5,178 bases of DNA from Lentzea sp. (GCA_030146905.1 JASLAV010000625.1:1-5178); one strand, 5' to 3'; shown: positions 1 through 5,178, counted from the first letter of the stretch. A program made the numbers and translations. Notes: generated by a model from the sequence alone, not told the origin.

Positions 1-9
1 CTGGGGGTT

Positions 10-85
10 TGGTGGGCCGCCAGGGACTCGAACCCTGAACCCGAAGATTAAAAGTCTCCTGCTCTGCCAATTGAGCTAGCAGCCC
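10..85 (-). tRNA. trnK: tRNA-Lys (anticodon UUU)
   Basis: Read on the minus strand this folds into a complete cloverleaf. The 7-bp acceptor stem pairs 79-85 with 14-20, with one G-U pair. There is a 4-bp D stem, a 5-bp anticodon stem, a 5-bp variable loop and a perfect 5-bp T stem (CAGGG/CCCTG) enclosing TTCGAGT. The anticodon loop is CTTTTAA at 48-54, so the anticodon is UUU (50-52), reading the lysine codons AAA and AAG. The discriminator base is A at position 13, and CCA is encoded at 10-12, so the 73-nt body is 13-85. The gene points out of the left edge, away from the hydrolase genes. Its terminator, if any, lies outside the window. Confidence 0.97.
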
Positions 86-454
86 TCGCAGGACAGCCTA
101 CCGATCTCCACCCGACGATGTCCTCCGGGTTGCCAACCTCACGCCGAACGCCCCCGAACCAGCCGAAACGAGAGAATCAGGCAAAAGGAAGCCGCACCCA
201 CACGGCCGCCAAGAAGCAAAGACCTAGAACTGCAATACAGCCAGACCGGCTCGACCGACTGCACAACGCGGACCAGCACACCCGATCGAGGAAACGTCAC
301 GGGGATTCGGCGCCCCGGCGGGATCGGGCAGGGCTCAGACGAGGCGCGCGCCGGAGGTAGAGCCTGCTCCACCCGAACAACGGAAGCGTGCACGACTGCG
401 CGCGGACCCTCCGGAACGACACCATTTCCTCATCAACGGCAAGGGGAGGCAACG
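86..454. other. Gene-free divergent region, T-depleted
   Basis: This 369-bp stretch separates the minus-strand tRNA from the first plus-strand hydrolase. Open frames exist on both strands (118-360 and 139-393), but their products look like arbitrary Arg/Pro/Ser-rich translations with no ribosome binding site. Positions 151-300 hold about 52 A and only 8 T on the plus strand, and this lack of T is why stop codons are scarce. A dyad at 356-373 (GGTAGAGC, 2-nt spacer, GCTCCACC, one mismatched pair) could be an operator but is weak. I see no convincing sigma-70 type promoter for the hydrolase gene, although it must lie here. Confidence 0.6.
95..124 (-). promoter_or_regulatory. Possible tRNA-Lys promoter
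   Basis: On the minus strand a TAGGCT -10-like hexamer (95-100) is preceded, 18 bp upstream, by AGGACA (119-124), which resembles TTGACA in its last four bases. Transcription would start about 3 nt before the mature tRNA 5' end, a short leader that is common for tRNA genes. Both hexamers match the consensus only partly, so this is a positional guess. Confidence 0.3.
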
Positions 455-462
455 ATGAGGAA
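426..462 (+). promoter_or_regulatory. Inverted repeat spanning RBS and start codon
   Basis: TTCCTCATC (426-434) is the exact reverse complement of GATGAGGAA (454-462), so the mRNA can form a perfect 9-bp stem with a 19-nt loop. The 3' arm contains the ATG start codon (455-457) of the first hydrolase. The strong Shine-Dalgarno sequence AAGGGGAGG (441-449) sits in the loop, 5 nt before the ATG. This geometry could hide the start codon until the stem melts or is bound. The repeat is seen directly; a regulatory role is inference, and a 9-bp repeat at this spacing could arise somewhere in 5 kb by chance. Confidence 0.45.
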
Positions 463-1582
463 CACGCTGGTAGGAGTGCTGGCAGCGGCCATGCTGATCA
501 CCGGATCCGCCGGAACGGTCATGGCCACGCCCACCGGCAACGTCCAGAAGCAGCTCGACGGGCTCGTCAAGCAGCACGAGTTCCCGGCCGCGCTCGCCAC
601 GGTCACCGAGGCCAACGGCAGGTCGACGGCTTACACGTCGGGGACCTCTGAACTGGGCAAACGCACGCCGGTTCCCAGGGACGGGCAGGTGCGGGCCGGC
701 TCCAACACCAAGGCGTTCGTGGCCACCGTGGTCATGCAGCTCGTCGGTGAGGGCAAGGTCGAGCTCGACAAGCCGATCAACCACTACCTGCCTGGCGCGA
801 TCAAGGACGACCGGATCACCGTCCGGCAGCTGCTCAACCACACCAGCGGTCTCGCCAACTACACCGGGTACCTGGGGCTCGAGAAGTTCGAGGAGGTGCG
901 TCACCGCTACTTCGAGCCGCGTGAGCTGCTCGACGTCGCCAACGCCCAGCCCGTGACCAACCAGCCCGGCGAGAAGTTCAAGTACAGCAACACGAACTAC
1001 GTGCTGCTGGGGCTGTTGATCCAGAAGACCACCGGGCGTCCTGTCGCCGAGAACGTCGACCAGCGGATCGTGCGCAAGCTCGGCCTGCGCGACACCTACT
1101 GGCCCGGTGTCGGTGAGCAGGGCATCCGCGGCAAGCACCCGCACGGGTACGCCAAGACCGGCAACGGCATCGAGGACGTCACCGTGCTCGACCCCTCGTG
1201 GGGCTGGGCGGCCGGTCAGCTCGTCTCCAGCACCAAGGACCTCAACTCCTTCTACCGCGCCCTTCTCAAGGGTGACCTCGTGAAGAAGCCGCAGCTCGAC
1301 GAGATGCAGAAGACCGTCGACACCAAGGGCGAGATGTGGCCGGGCGCCGAGTACGGCCTGGGCATCGCCAGCAGCCCGCTCACGTGTGGTGGCCGCTACT
1401 GGGGCCACGGTGGTGACATCCACGGTTACGAGACCCGTGGTGGTGTGGCGCCCAACGGCAAGGCCTTCTCCGTCGCCGTCACGGCACTTCCCGGCACTTT
1501 CCAGGACACGCCTGAGGAAGGCGACAAGGCCCACAACGCTGTTCTGGCCACTGTGGACGCCGGTCTGTGTGGTGCCAAGTGA
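455..1582 (+). CDS. Secreted serine hydrolase, R61 DD-peptidase-like (S12)
   Basis: The 375-residue product belongs to the class C beta-lactamase / D-alanyl-D-alanine carboxypeptidase fold (Beta-lactamase family, peptidase S12), acylating enzymes that act on D-Ala peptides, beta-lactams or related amides and esters. Residues 1-24 look like a signal peptide (Arg2, hydrophobic core, V-M-A before Thr25), so it should be exported. The catalytic triad of motifs is complete: S83-N-T-K86, Y177-S-N179 and H318-G-G320. NHTSGL at 128-133 is also typical. Cys311 and Cys372 match, by my recall, the disulfide pair of R61. The start is fixed by AAGGGGAGG five bases upstream. The next gene is a paralog overlapping by 4 bp. 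Where R61 has Arg285, Thr299 and Thr301 for the substrate carboxylate, I read Ala305, Gly319 and Asp321, so carboxypeptidase activity is uncertain; esterase, amidase or endopeptidase activity is possible. Confidence 0.93.
   Translation: MRNTLVGVLAAAMLITGSAGTVMATPTGNVQKQLDGLVKQHEFPAALATVTEANGRSTAYTSGTSELGKRTPVPRDGQVRAGSNTKAFVATVVMQLVGEGKVELDKPINHYLPGAIKDDRITVRQLLNHTSGLANYTGYLGLEKFEEVRHRYFEPRELLDVANAQPVTNQPGEKFKYSNTNYVLLGLLIQKTTGRPVAENVDQRIVRKLGLRDTYWPGVGEQGIRGKHPHGYAKTGNGIEDVTVLDPSWGWAAGQLVSSTKDLNSFYRALLKGDLVKKPQLDEMQKTVDTKGEMWPGAEYGLGIASSPLTCGGRYWGHGGDIHGYETRGGVAPNGKAFSVAVTALPGTFQDTPEEGDKAHNAVLATVDAGLCGAK
943..1002 (+). repeat. Conserved DNA block, copy 1 of tandem hydrolases
   Basis: These 60 bp match 1974-2033 at 54 positions, including an uninterrupted 21-nt identity (982-1002 against 2013-2033) and a 15-nt one (943-957 against 1974-1988). 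The block encodes the AQPVTNQPGEK segment and the Y-S-N active-site motif. It is the longest near-identical stretch I found between the two genes and reflects their duplication. Confidence 0.8.
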
Positions 1583-2601
1583 TCGCCGTCGCCGCCGTCA
1601 CCGCGCTGTCGCTGCTGGTTCCGCAGCAGCTCGACCAGATCGTCCAGGAAGGCACGCCCGGCGTTGAGTTCAGCGCCAACGGGCACGACTACGCGAGGGG
1701 CAACGCTCCGCACAACGGGCAAGTGCGCATCGGCAGCATCACCAAGTCGTTCGTGGCGGTCAGCGCTCTGCAGCTGGTCGGGGAGAACAAGATCGAGCTC
1801 GACGGCCCGGTCAACAAGTACGTGCCGCACGTCAAGGACAGCCGCATCACCGTTCGCCAGGTCCTGCAGCACACCAGCGGTTTGCCCGACTACGTGCTGG
1901 CGGTCGGGGTCAACAAGATCGCCGACGTCCGGGACAGGTACTTCGAGCCGCACGAGCTGCTGGACGCGGCGCTCGCCCAGCCCGTGACGAACCAGCCGGG
2001 CGAGAAGCACGTGTACAGCAACACGAACTACGTCGTCGCCGGCCTGATGATCCAGAAGGCCACCGGGCGCCCGGTCGGCGAGGCGATCCAGAAGGTGATC
2101 ACCAAGGCCGGTCTCAAGAGCACGTACTGGCCGGGCCAGGGTGAGCAGCGCATCCGCGGCAAGCACGCCCGCGTCTCCGTCAAGGCCGACCTGCTCGACC
2201 CCAACTCCGAGGTGGTCGACGCGACCGAGCTCGACACGTCCGCCGCGTGGGCTTCCGGCGCGATGGTCTCGACGCCGGCGGACGTCTCGAAGTTCTTCAA
2301 GACGCTCATGCAGGGCGGTCTGCTGAAGAAGGCGCAGCTCGACGAGATGCGCAAGACCGTGCAGGTGGACGAGAAGAGCGCCTACGGGCTCGGGCTGGAG
2401 AGCACCAAGCTGAGCTGCGGCGGGGTCTCGTGGGGCCACGGCGGCACCATCCACGGCTGGGCGTCGCTCGGTGCGGCCACCGACAGCGGCAAGTCGGCCG
2501 CGATCACGCTCACCGCGTTGCCCGGCACGTTCGGCGACGACCCGGCCAAGAAGTTCCAGCGCATGGTCGACGTCATGGACACCGCGTTCTGCGAGAAGTG
2601 A
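1579..2601 (+). CDS. Second R61-like serine hydrolase, tandem paralog
   Basis: This S12-family serine hydrolase is a paralog of the preceding gene, roughly 60% identical by eye over the catalytic core. I chose the GTG at 1579 (340 residues) because it overlaps the previous TGA as GTGA, the usual coupling arrangement; a GTG at 1567 would add four residues (MWCQ). No Shine-Dalgarno sequence is evident, so re-initiation by ribosomes leaving the first gene is likely. Motifs are S53-I-T-K56, Y146-S-N148 and H287-G-G289, with Cys280 and Cys338 conserved. Oddities: residues 2-14 are hydrophobic and signal-like but have no basic residue in front, and the stretch from Leu18 to Ser53 is 14 residues shorter than in the first copy. 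Glu274 replaces the Arg expected from R61. It could be an exported enzyme with changed specificity, or a decaying copy. Confidence 0.88.
   Translation: MIAVAAVTALSLLVPQQLDQIVQEGTPGVEFSANGHDYARGNAPHNGQVRIGSITKSFVAVSALQLVGENKIELDGPVNKYVPHVKDSRITVRQVLQHTSGLPDYVLAVGVNKIADVRDRYFEPHELLDAALAQPVTNQPGEKHVYSNTNYVVAGLMIQKATGRPVGEAIQKVITKAGLKSTYWPGQGEQRIRGKHARVSVKADLLDPNSEVVDATELDTSAAWASGAMVSTPADVSKFFKTLMQGGLLKKAQLDEMRKTVQVDEKSAYGLGLESTKLSCGGVSWGHGGTIHGWASLGAATDSGKSAAITLTALPGTFGDDPAKKFQRMVDVMDTAFCEK
1974..2033 (+). repeat. Conserved DNA block, copy 2 of tandem hydrolases
   Basis: Direct-repeat partner of 943-1002, offset by 1031 bp. The two blocks differ at six positions, four of them within 2008-2012. 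Identity extends into synonymous third positions, which suggests recent duplication, gene conversion or strong shared codon preference. Recombination between the blocks would fuse the two genes in frame into one hydrolase. Confidence 0.8.
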
Positions 2602-2603
2602 CG

Positions 2604-3521
2604 TCAGCGGGCGTACCGGAGCACCCAGAGCATGTCCTGCTCGGTGACCGGTCCGTCCGCGACGCACGCCAGCAGCCAGTCGGTCAACGAGTCCGGATCG
2701 ATGCCCGCCCCGATCAGCACCAGCTGAGTCGGGGCGTCGTCGTCGACAGGGGTGAACGAGACGTACGCGCCGACGGTGTGCAGCATGAACGTGCCGGCGG
2801 GGAAGCGCACGAAACCCTTGGCGCGGAACAACCCTTCGGGCCGTGCGCTCAAGAAGTCCATGAAGAGCTTGGGGTGCAACGGATCCTGGTACTCGAACGA
2901 CACGCTGTCGTACAACGCGTGGGTGTGCGTCGAGTGGTCTTCGAGGTCGTCGAACGACAGCTGGCGAGGCCCCAGGTCCGGCGGCCGGACCTCGAACAGC
3001 AACGCCGGGTCGATCCGCCCGAACGACACGGGCAGCACCGGCGCCGAGCAGGGCAGCTCCGGCAACGAGGGCACCCGGTCGACCTTGTTCAGCACCACCA
3101 GGTCGGCCAGCGCGAGGTCGCGTTCCAGGTGCGGCACGGCGTTGAGCTCCACCGCGTCCACCACGTAGATCAGCCCGCCGTACGACACCCCTGGCGCCTG
3201 CAGCACCAGCCGCACGAGGGCCGACGGCTCGGCGAGCCCGGACGCCTCGATCACGATGACGTCCAGGTCCGCCGAGGCCAGCTTCGTGAGCATGCCGTCC
3301 AGCTCGGAACCGTCCACCGCGCAGCACAGGCAGCCGTTCGACAGCGACACCATCGAGTCGACCTGGGCGGACACGGCGAAGGCGTCGATGTTGATCCGCC
3401 CGAAGTCGTTCACCACGACGCCGATCCGCGTGCCGCCGGACGTGCGCAGCAGGTGGTTGAGCAGGGTGGTCTTGCCGGAGCCGAGGAAGCCGGCGAGCAC
3501 GACGACGGGGATCACGACCAC
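2604..3521 (-). CDS. CobW/COG0523-family GTPase (putative metallochaperone)
   Basis: The 305-residue product is a G3E-class P-loop GTPase of the CobW/COG0523 family, cytosolic proteins that use GTP hydrolysis to deliver or insert metals such as zinc, cobalt or iron. Visible motifs: Walker A GFLGSGKT (11-18), the family metal site C64-L-C66-C67, SGLAEP (94-99), and NKVD (145-148) for guanine recognition. A His-rich hinge, H196-S-T-H199-T-H201, leads into a CobW C-terminal domain. The GTG at 3521 starts 5 bp after the stop of the upstream oxidoreductase gene, so the two are probably cotranscribed. A GTG at 3515 would give the family-like start MIPVVVLAGF and is an equally good choice; neither has a clear ribosome binding site. 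The client is unknown: no cobalamin, nitrile hydratase or zinc-transport gene is in view, and I see no Zur-like site. Confidence 0.92.
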   Translation of the reverse strand: MVVIPVVVLAGFLGSGKTTLLNHLLRTSGGTRIGVVVNDFGRINIDAFAVSAQVDSMVSLSNGCLCCAVDGSELDGMLTKLASADLDVIVIEASGLAEPSALVRLVLQAPGVSYGGLIYVVDAVELNAVPHLERDLALADLVVLNKVDRVPSLPELPCSAPVLPVSFGRIDPALLFEVRPPDLGPRQLSFDDLEDHSTHTHALYDSVSFEYQDPLHPKLFMDFLSARPEGLFRAKGFVRFPAGTFMLHTVGAYVSFTPVDDDAPTQLVLIGAGIDPDSLTDWLLACVADGPVTEQDMLWVLRYAR

Positions 3522-3526
3522 CGAGG

Positions 3527-4324
3527 CTAGCCGGTGAACTCCGCGTTCCTCTCCAGCACCTCGTCCGCGGTGCCGTCGAACATCGGCGGGTAGATCACCA
3601 GCTCGTCCACGCCCAGGTCCTCGTACTCCCTGATCACGGAGGCCGACAGCGGGACCTGCGCGGACACGCTGATCCGGAAGTCTTCGGGACGGGAGGGGAA
3701 CCGGGCGAGGTGGCCGCAGATGTCGTCCGGCGTCCCGATGCCGAACCAGCCCTGCGCACGGGTCACCGCCCGCCGGAACGCCGCCGGGCTGTGCCCGCCG
3801 ACCACCACCCGCACGTTGGACGGCCGGGGATGGGCGTCGACGCCGGAGAACGACACGAACTTCCCCGAGAACGACGGCGCGGGCGTGTGCCAGAGCTGGT
3901 CCATCGCGTCCAGGTACTCGTCGGTGCGCGCGCCGCGGTCGTCGAACGACACCCCGACCGCCGTCATCTCCTGCTCCAGGTAGCCGGCACCGACGCCGAG
4001 CGTGAAGCGGCCGCCGCTGAGCAGGTCCAGCGACGCCACCTGCTTCGCGAGCACCAGCGGGTTGCGCTGCGGCAGGATCACGATGCCGGTGGCGAGCTCC
4101 AGCCGTGACGTGACCGCCGCCACATAACTCAGGTGCGCGATCGGATCCGCGATGACCGTGTCCGGTTCGGACGGTGAGGGGTCGACGCGCGGCGACGGCA
4201 GCACCACGTGGTCCGACGCCCACCACGAGTGGTAGCCGAGCGACTCGGCCAACCGGGCCAGTCTCCTCGTCTCGTCCGGTCCTGCCGTGTCACCGATGTT
4301 GAGGCCCTGCACGCCGATGTCCAT
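3527..4324 (-). CDS. F420-dependent LLM-class oxidoreductase
   Basis: The 265-residue product resembles the bacterial luciferase-like monooxygenase superfamily (TIM-barrel fold), in particular the actinobacterial F420-dependent subgroup of about 250-300 residues (TIGR03619-like). Landmarks in order are WWASDHVVLP (34-43), P61 with LSYVAAVTSRLELATG (65-80), RNPLVLAKQVASLDLLSGGR (87-106), LGVGAGYLEQE (109-119), RGARTDEYLDAMDQLW (130-145) and VGGHSPAAFRRA (175-186). Members transfer hydride between reduced F420 (sometimes FMN) and small organic substrates; the substrate cannot be told from sequence. The ATG at 4324 gives the expected N-terminus with its first beta strand; only a weak GGGG lies just upstream. 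It is first in a two-gene minus-strand unit with the CobW-type GTPase. It is cytosolic, with no signal peptide. Confidence 0.9.
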   Translation of the reverse strand: MDIGVQGLNIGDTAGPDETRRLARLAESLGYHSWWASDHVVLPSPRVDPSPSEPDTVIADPIAHLSYVAAVTSRLELATGIVILPQRNPLVLAKQVASLDLLSGGRFTLGVGAGYLEQEMTAVGVSFDDRGARTDEYLDAMDQLWHTPAPSFSGKFVSFSGVDAHPRPSNVRVVVGGHSPAAFRRAVTRAQGWFGIGTPDDICGHLARFPSRPEDFRISVSAQVPLSASVIREYEDLGVDELVIYPPMFDGTADEVLERNAEFTG

Positions 4325-4413
4325 GACCCCGAAACCATCGACGCCGATCGATCATTCCCCGGAATGCAACGGATTCGTGGTTTTGCGCATCAGAGTGTCT
4401 GAGAAGGGGGGCG
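4325..4413. promoter_or_regulatory. Divergent intergenic region with short dyads
   Basis: The 89 bp between the divergently transcribed oxidoreductase and OB-fold membrane protein genes must contain both promoters. Three symmetric elements stand out: GATCGATC (4346-4353, perfect palindrome), CATTCC-CC-GGAATG (4353-4366) and TCAGA-GTG-TCTGA (4390-4402). The last ends just before the AAGGGGGG Shine-Dalgarno run (4404-4411). They could be repressor operators or minor hairpins. I cannot place -10 and -35 boxes with confidence on either strand. Dyad positions are seen; function is inference. Confidence 0.35.
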
Positions 4414-4944
4414 ATGATGACCGAGTTCCTGGCTGCCGCGCTGGCTTTCCCGACCGTGGTGTTCAGCCTGCTGGTGCTCGTGGTGCTGGCGTACTGGCTC
4501 ACGGTCGCGTTGGTGGGCATGGACTTCGACGCTCCTGTGCTCCCGCTCTCCATCTCCTTGTTCGTCCTGGTCACGTGGTTCGCCGCGCTGGTGGGCACGG
4601 TGCTCACGCCGGAGGGTTCGCTGAGGTACGCCATCCTCGCCGGCGCGCTGCTCGTGGGCGCGTTGCTGACCAGGGTCCTGATGATCCCGGTCAGGAACTG
4701 GGCCACGCAGGAGAAACCCGCTTCCCGCAACGACTTCGTGGGCCGCACCGCGATCGTCAGGACGACGCGGGTCACCGGGAGCTACGGGCAGGCCGAGGTC
4801 ACCGCCGACGACGGCGGCACGGCGGTCGTGCAGGTGCGCGCCGCGGAGAGCACCGAACTGAGGGCGGGACAGACCGCACTGATCTTCGACTACGACGCCG
4901 AGGGCGAGTTCTTCTGGGTCGTGGACATCACCACAGGGGGCTGA
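4414..4944 (+). CDS. NfeD/YqiJ-like OB-fold membrane protein
   Basis: The 176-residue product has three hydrophobic segments (about 8-33, 45-64 and 71-93). A soluble C-terminal domain (about 106-176) begins with FVGRTAIVRTTRV, has beta-rich alternation and ends in FFWVVDITTGG, typical of the small OB-fold domain of NfeD-type and E. coli YqiJ-type proteins. Such proteins are partners of flotillins and help organise membrane microdomains. The next gene encodes the start of a flotillin, which supports the call. ATGs at 4414 and 4417 both lie behind AAGGGGGG (4404-4411). Spacing slightly favours 4417 if the last G residues are used for pairing, so the true start could be one codon later. No serine-protease domain, found in long NfeD forms, is present. 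Confidence 0.85.
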   Translation: MMTEFLAAALAFPTVVFSLLVLVVLAYWLTVALVGMDFDAPVLPLSISLFVLVTWFAALVGTVLTPEGSLRYAILAGALLVGALLTRVLMIPVRNWATQEKPASRNDFVGRTAIVRTTRVTGSYGQAEVTADDGGTAVVQVRAAESTELRAGQTALIFDYDAEGEFFWVVDITTGG

Positions 4945-4945
4945 C

Positions 4946-5178
4946 ATGGGTGCGATCTCAACGGGTTTGGTCGTGCTGATCGCCGGGATCGTCGTCGTGC
5001 TGATCTTGGCGACGATCACGCTGAGCAGGTTGTTCAAGAAGTGCGAGCAGGGCAAGGCGCTGATCGTCTCGAAGATGCGCAAGGTCGACGTGACCTTCAC
5101 GGGCACGGTCGTACTACCCGTCCTGCACAGATGCGAGACGATGGACATCTCGGTGAAGACCATCGAGATCCGCAGGGC
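4946..5178 (+). CDS. Flotillin/SPFH protein, N-terminus (partial)
   Basis: Only the first 77 codons are in the window; the frame is open to the right edge. A single transmembrane helix at about 5-27 is followed by the basic FKKCEQGKALIVSK region. LPVLHRCETMDISVKTIEI (57-75) then matches the beginning of the SPFH/Band 7 domain of flotillin and YqiK-type proteins. Flotillins oligomerise at the membrane and scaffold protein-lipid microdomains. The ATG lies one base after the stop of the OB-fold gene and 5 bases after AGGGGG (4935-4940), so the two are surely one operon. Cys33 directly after the helix is noteworthy as a possible membrane-proximal modification site, but that is speculation. Whether the long coiled-coil flotillin tail follows cannot be seen. 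Confidence 0.85.
   Translation, partial: MGAISTGLVVLIAGIVVVLILATITLSRLFKKCEQGKALIVSKMRKVDVTFTGTVVLPVLHRCETMDISVKTIEIRR

Noticed and set aside
118..360. Possible 80-codon gene upstream of the hydrolases
   Set aside because: There is no Shine-Dalgarno sequence, the Arg/Pro-rich translation is unlike a natural protein, and the lack of stop codons follows from T depletion of the segment.
139..393. Possible 84-codon gene on the minus strand
   Set aside because: GTG start without a ribosome binding site, no recognisable domain; also explained by the skewed composition.
413..434. ECF-sigma-like -35 element GGAAC at 413-417
   Set aside because: No matching GTT-type -10 lies at 16-17 bp, and the site is too close to the Shine-Dalgarno sequence to be the promoter of the hydrolase gene.
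1576..1585. Frameshift or stop readthrough joining the two hydrolases into one protein
   Set aside because: The junction has no slippery heptamer, and a normal GTGA stop-start overlap explains the arrangement more simply.
1426..3327. Very long open frame (633 codons) on the minus strand across the hydrolases and GTPase
   Set aside because: It is a GC-rich shadow. It runs antisense to two clear hydrolase genes and, in another frame, over the GTPase gene; its Arg/Gly/Ala-rich translation shows no domain.
2247..3530. Open frame of 427 codons on the plus strand
   Set aside because: It overlaps the second hydrolase in another frame and then runs antisense to the CobW-type gene. The product is His/Arg/Gln-rich low-complexity with no ribosome binding site.
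4364..4402. 12-codon open frame (MQRIRGFAHQSV) just before the OB-fold gene, as a leader peptide
   Set aside because: No ribosome binding site precedes its ATG, and no codon run or attenuator structure supports a leader function. The ATG is also part of the dyad at 4353-4366.
4390..5163. 257-codon open frame on the minus strand over the membrane-protein operon
   Set aside because: It is antisense to two well-supported genes with good ribosome binding sites, and its translation has no coherent domain.

Overview
The window is high-GC DNA with strong GC third-position bias, GTG starts and an F420-type oxidoreductase. This points to an actinomycete; the closest match in feel is Pseudonocardiales (Lentzea, Saccharothrix or Amycolatopsis-like). 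That placement is an impression, since no marker gene fixes it.

Left part (1-2601): a complete tRNA-Lys(UUU) lies on the minus strand. It is followed by about 370 bp with no convincing gene, part of which is strikingly poor in T. Next come two tandem paralogous serine hydrolases of the class C beta-lactamase / Streptomyces R61 DD-peptidase family (peptidase family S12), on the plus strand. Both keep the SxxK, YxN and HxG catalytic motifs. They overlap by 4 bp and are probably translationally coupled. The start codon of the first gene lies inside the 3' arm of a perfect 9-bp inverted repeat whose loop holds the Shine-Dalgarno sequence. The second copy is about 14 residues shorter before the catalytic serine and has a signal-like hydrophobic start without basic residues. 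In both proteins the positions I align with the R61 residues that hold the substrate carboxylate are changed.

Middle part (2604-4324, minus strand): a two-gene unit encodes an F420-dependent luciferase-like monooxygenase-fold oxidoreductase, then a COG0523/CobW-family GTPase with Walker A, CxCC and NKxD motifs. The GTPase gene ends only 2 bp from the end of the second hydrolase gene, so the two units converge with no room for a terminator between them.

Right part (4414-5178, plus strand): across an 89-bp divergent intergenic region with several short dyads, a membrane protein with three transmembrane segments and a C-terminal OB-fold (NfeD/YqiJ-like) precedes the start of a flotillin/SPFH protein (YqiK-like), which is cut by the window edge. 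This is the recognised NfeD-like plus flotillin pairing of membrane-microdomain proteins.

The three protein units look functionally separate: cell-wall or peptide hydrolysis outside the cell, metal-chaperone plus redox chemistry in the cytosol, and membrane organisation. No mobile element, CRISPR array or clear foreign island is visible. The most interesting material is in the hydrolase pair: its possible RNA control, its altered substrate pocket and its shortened second copy.
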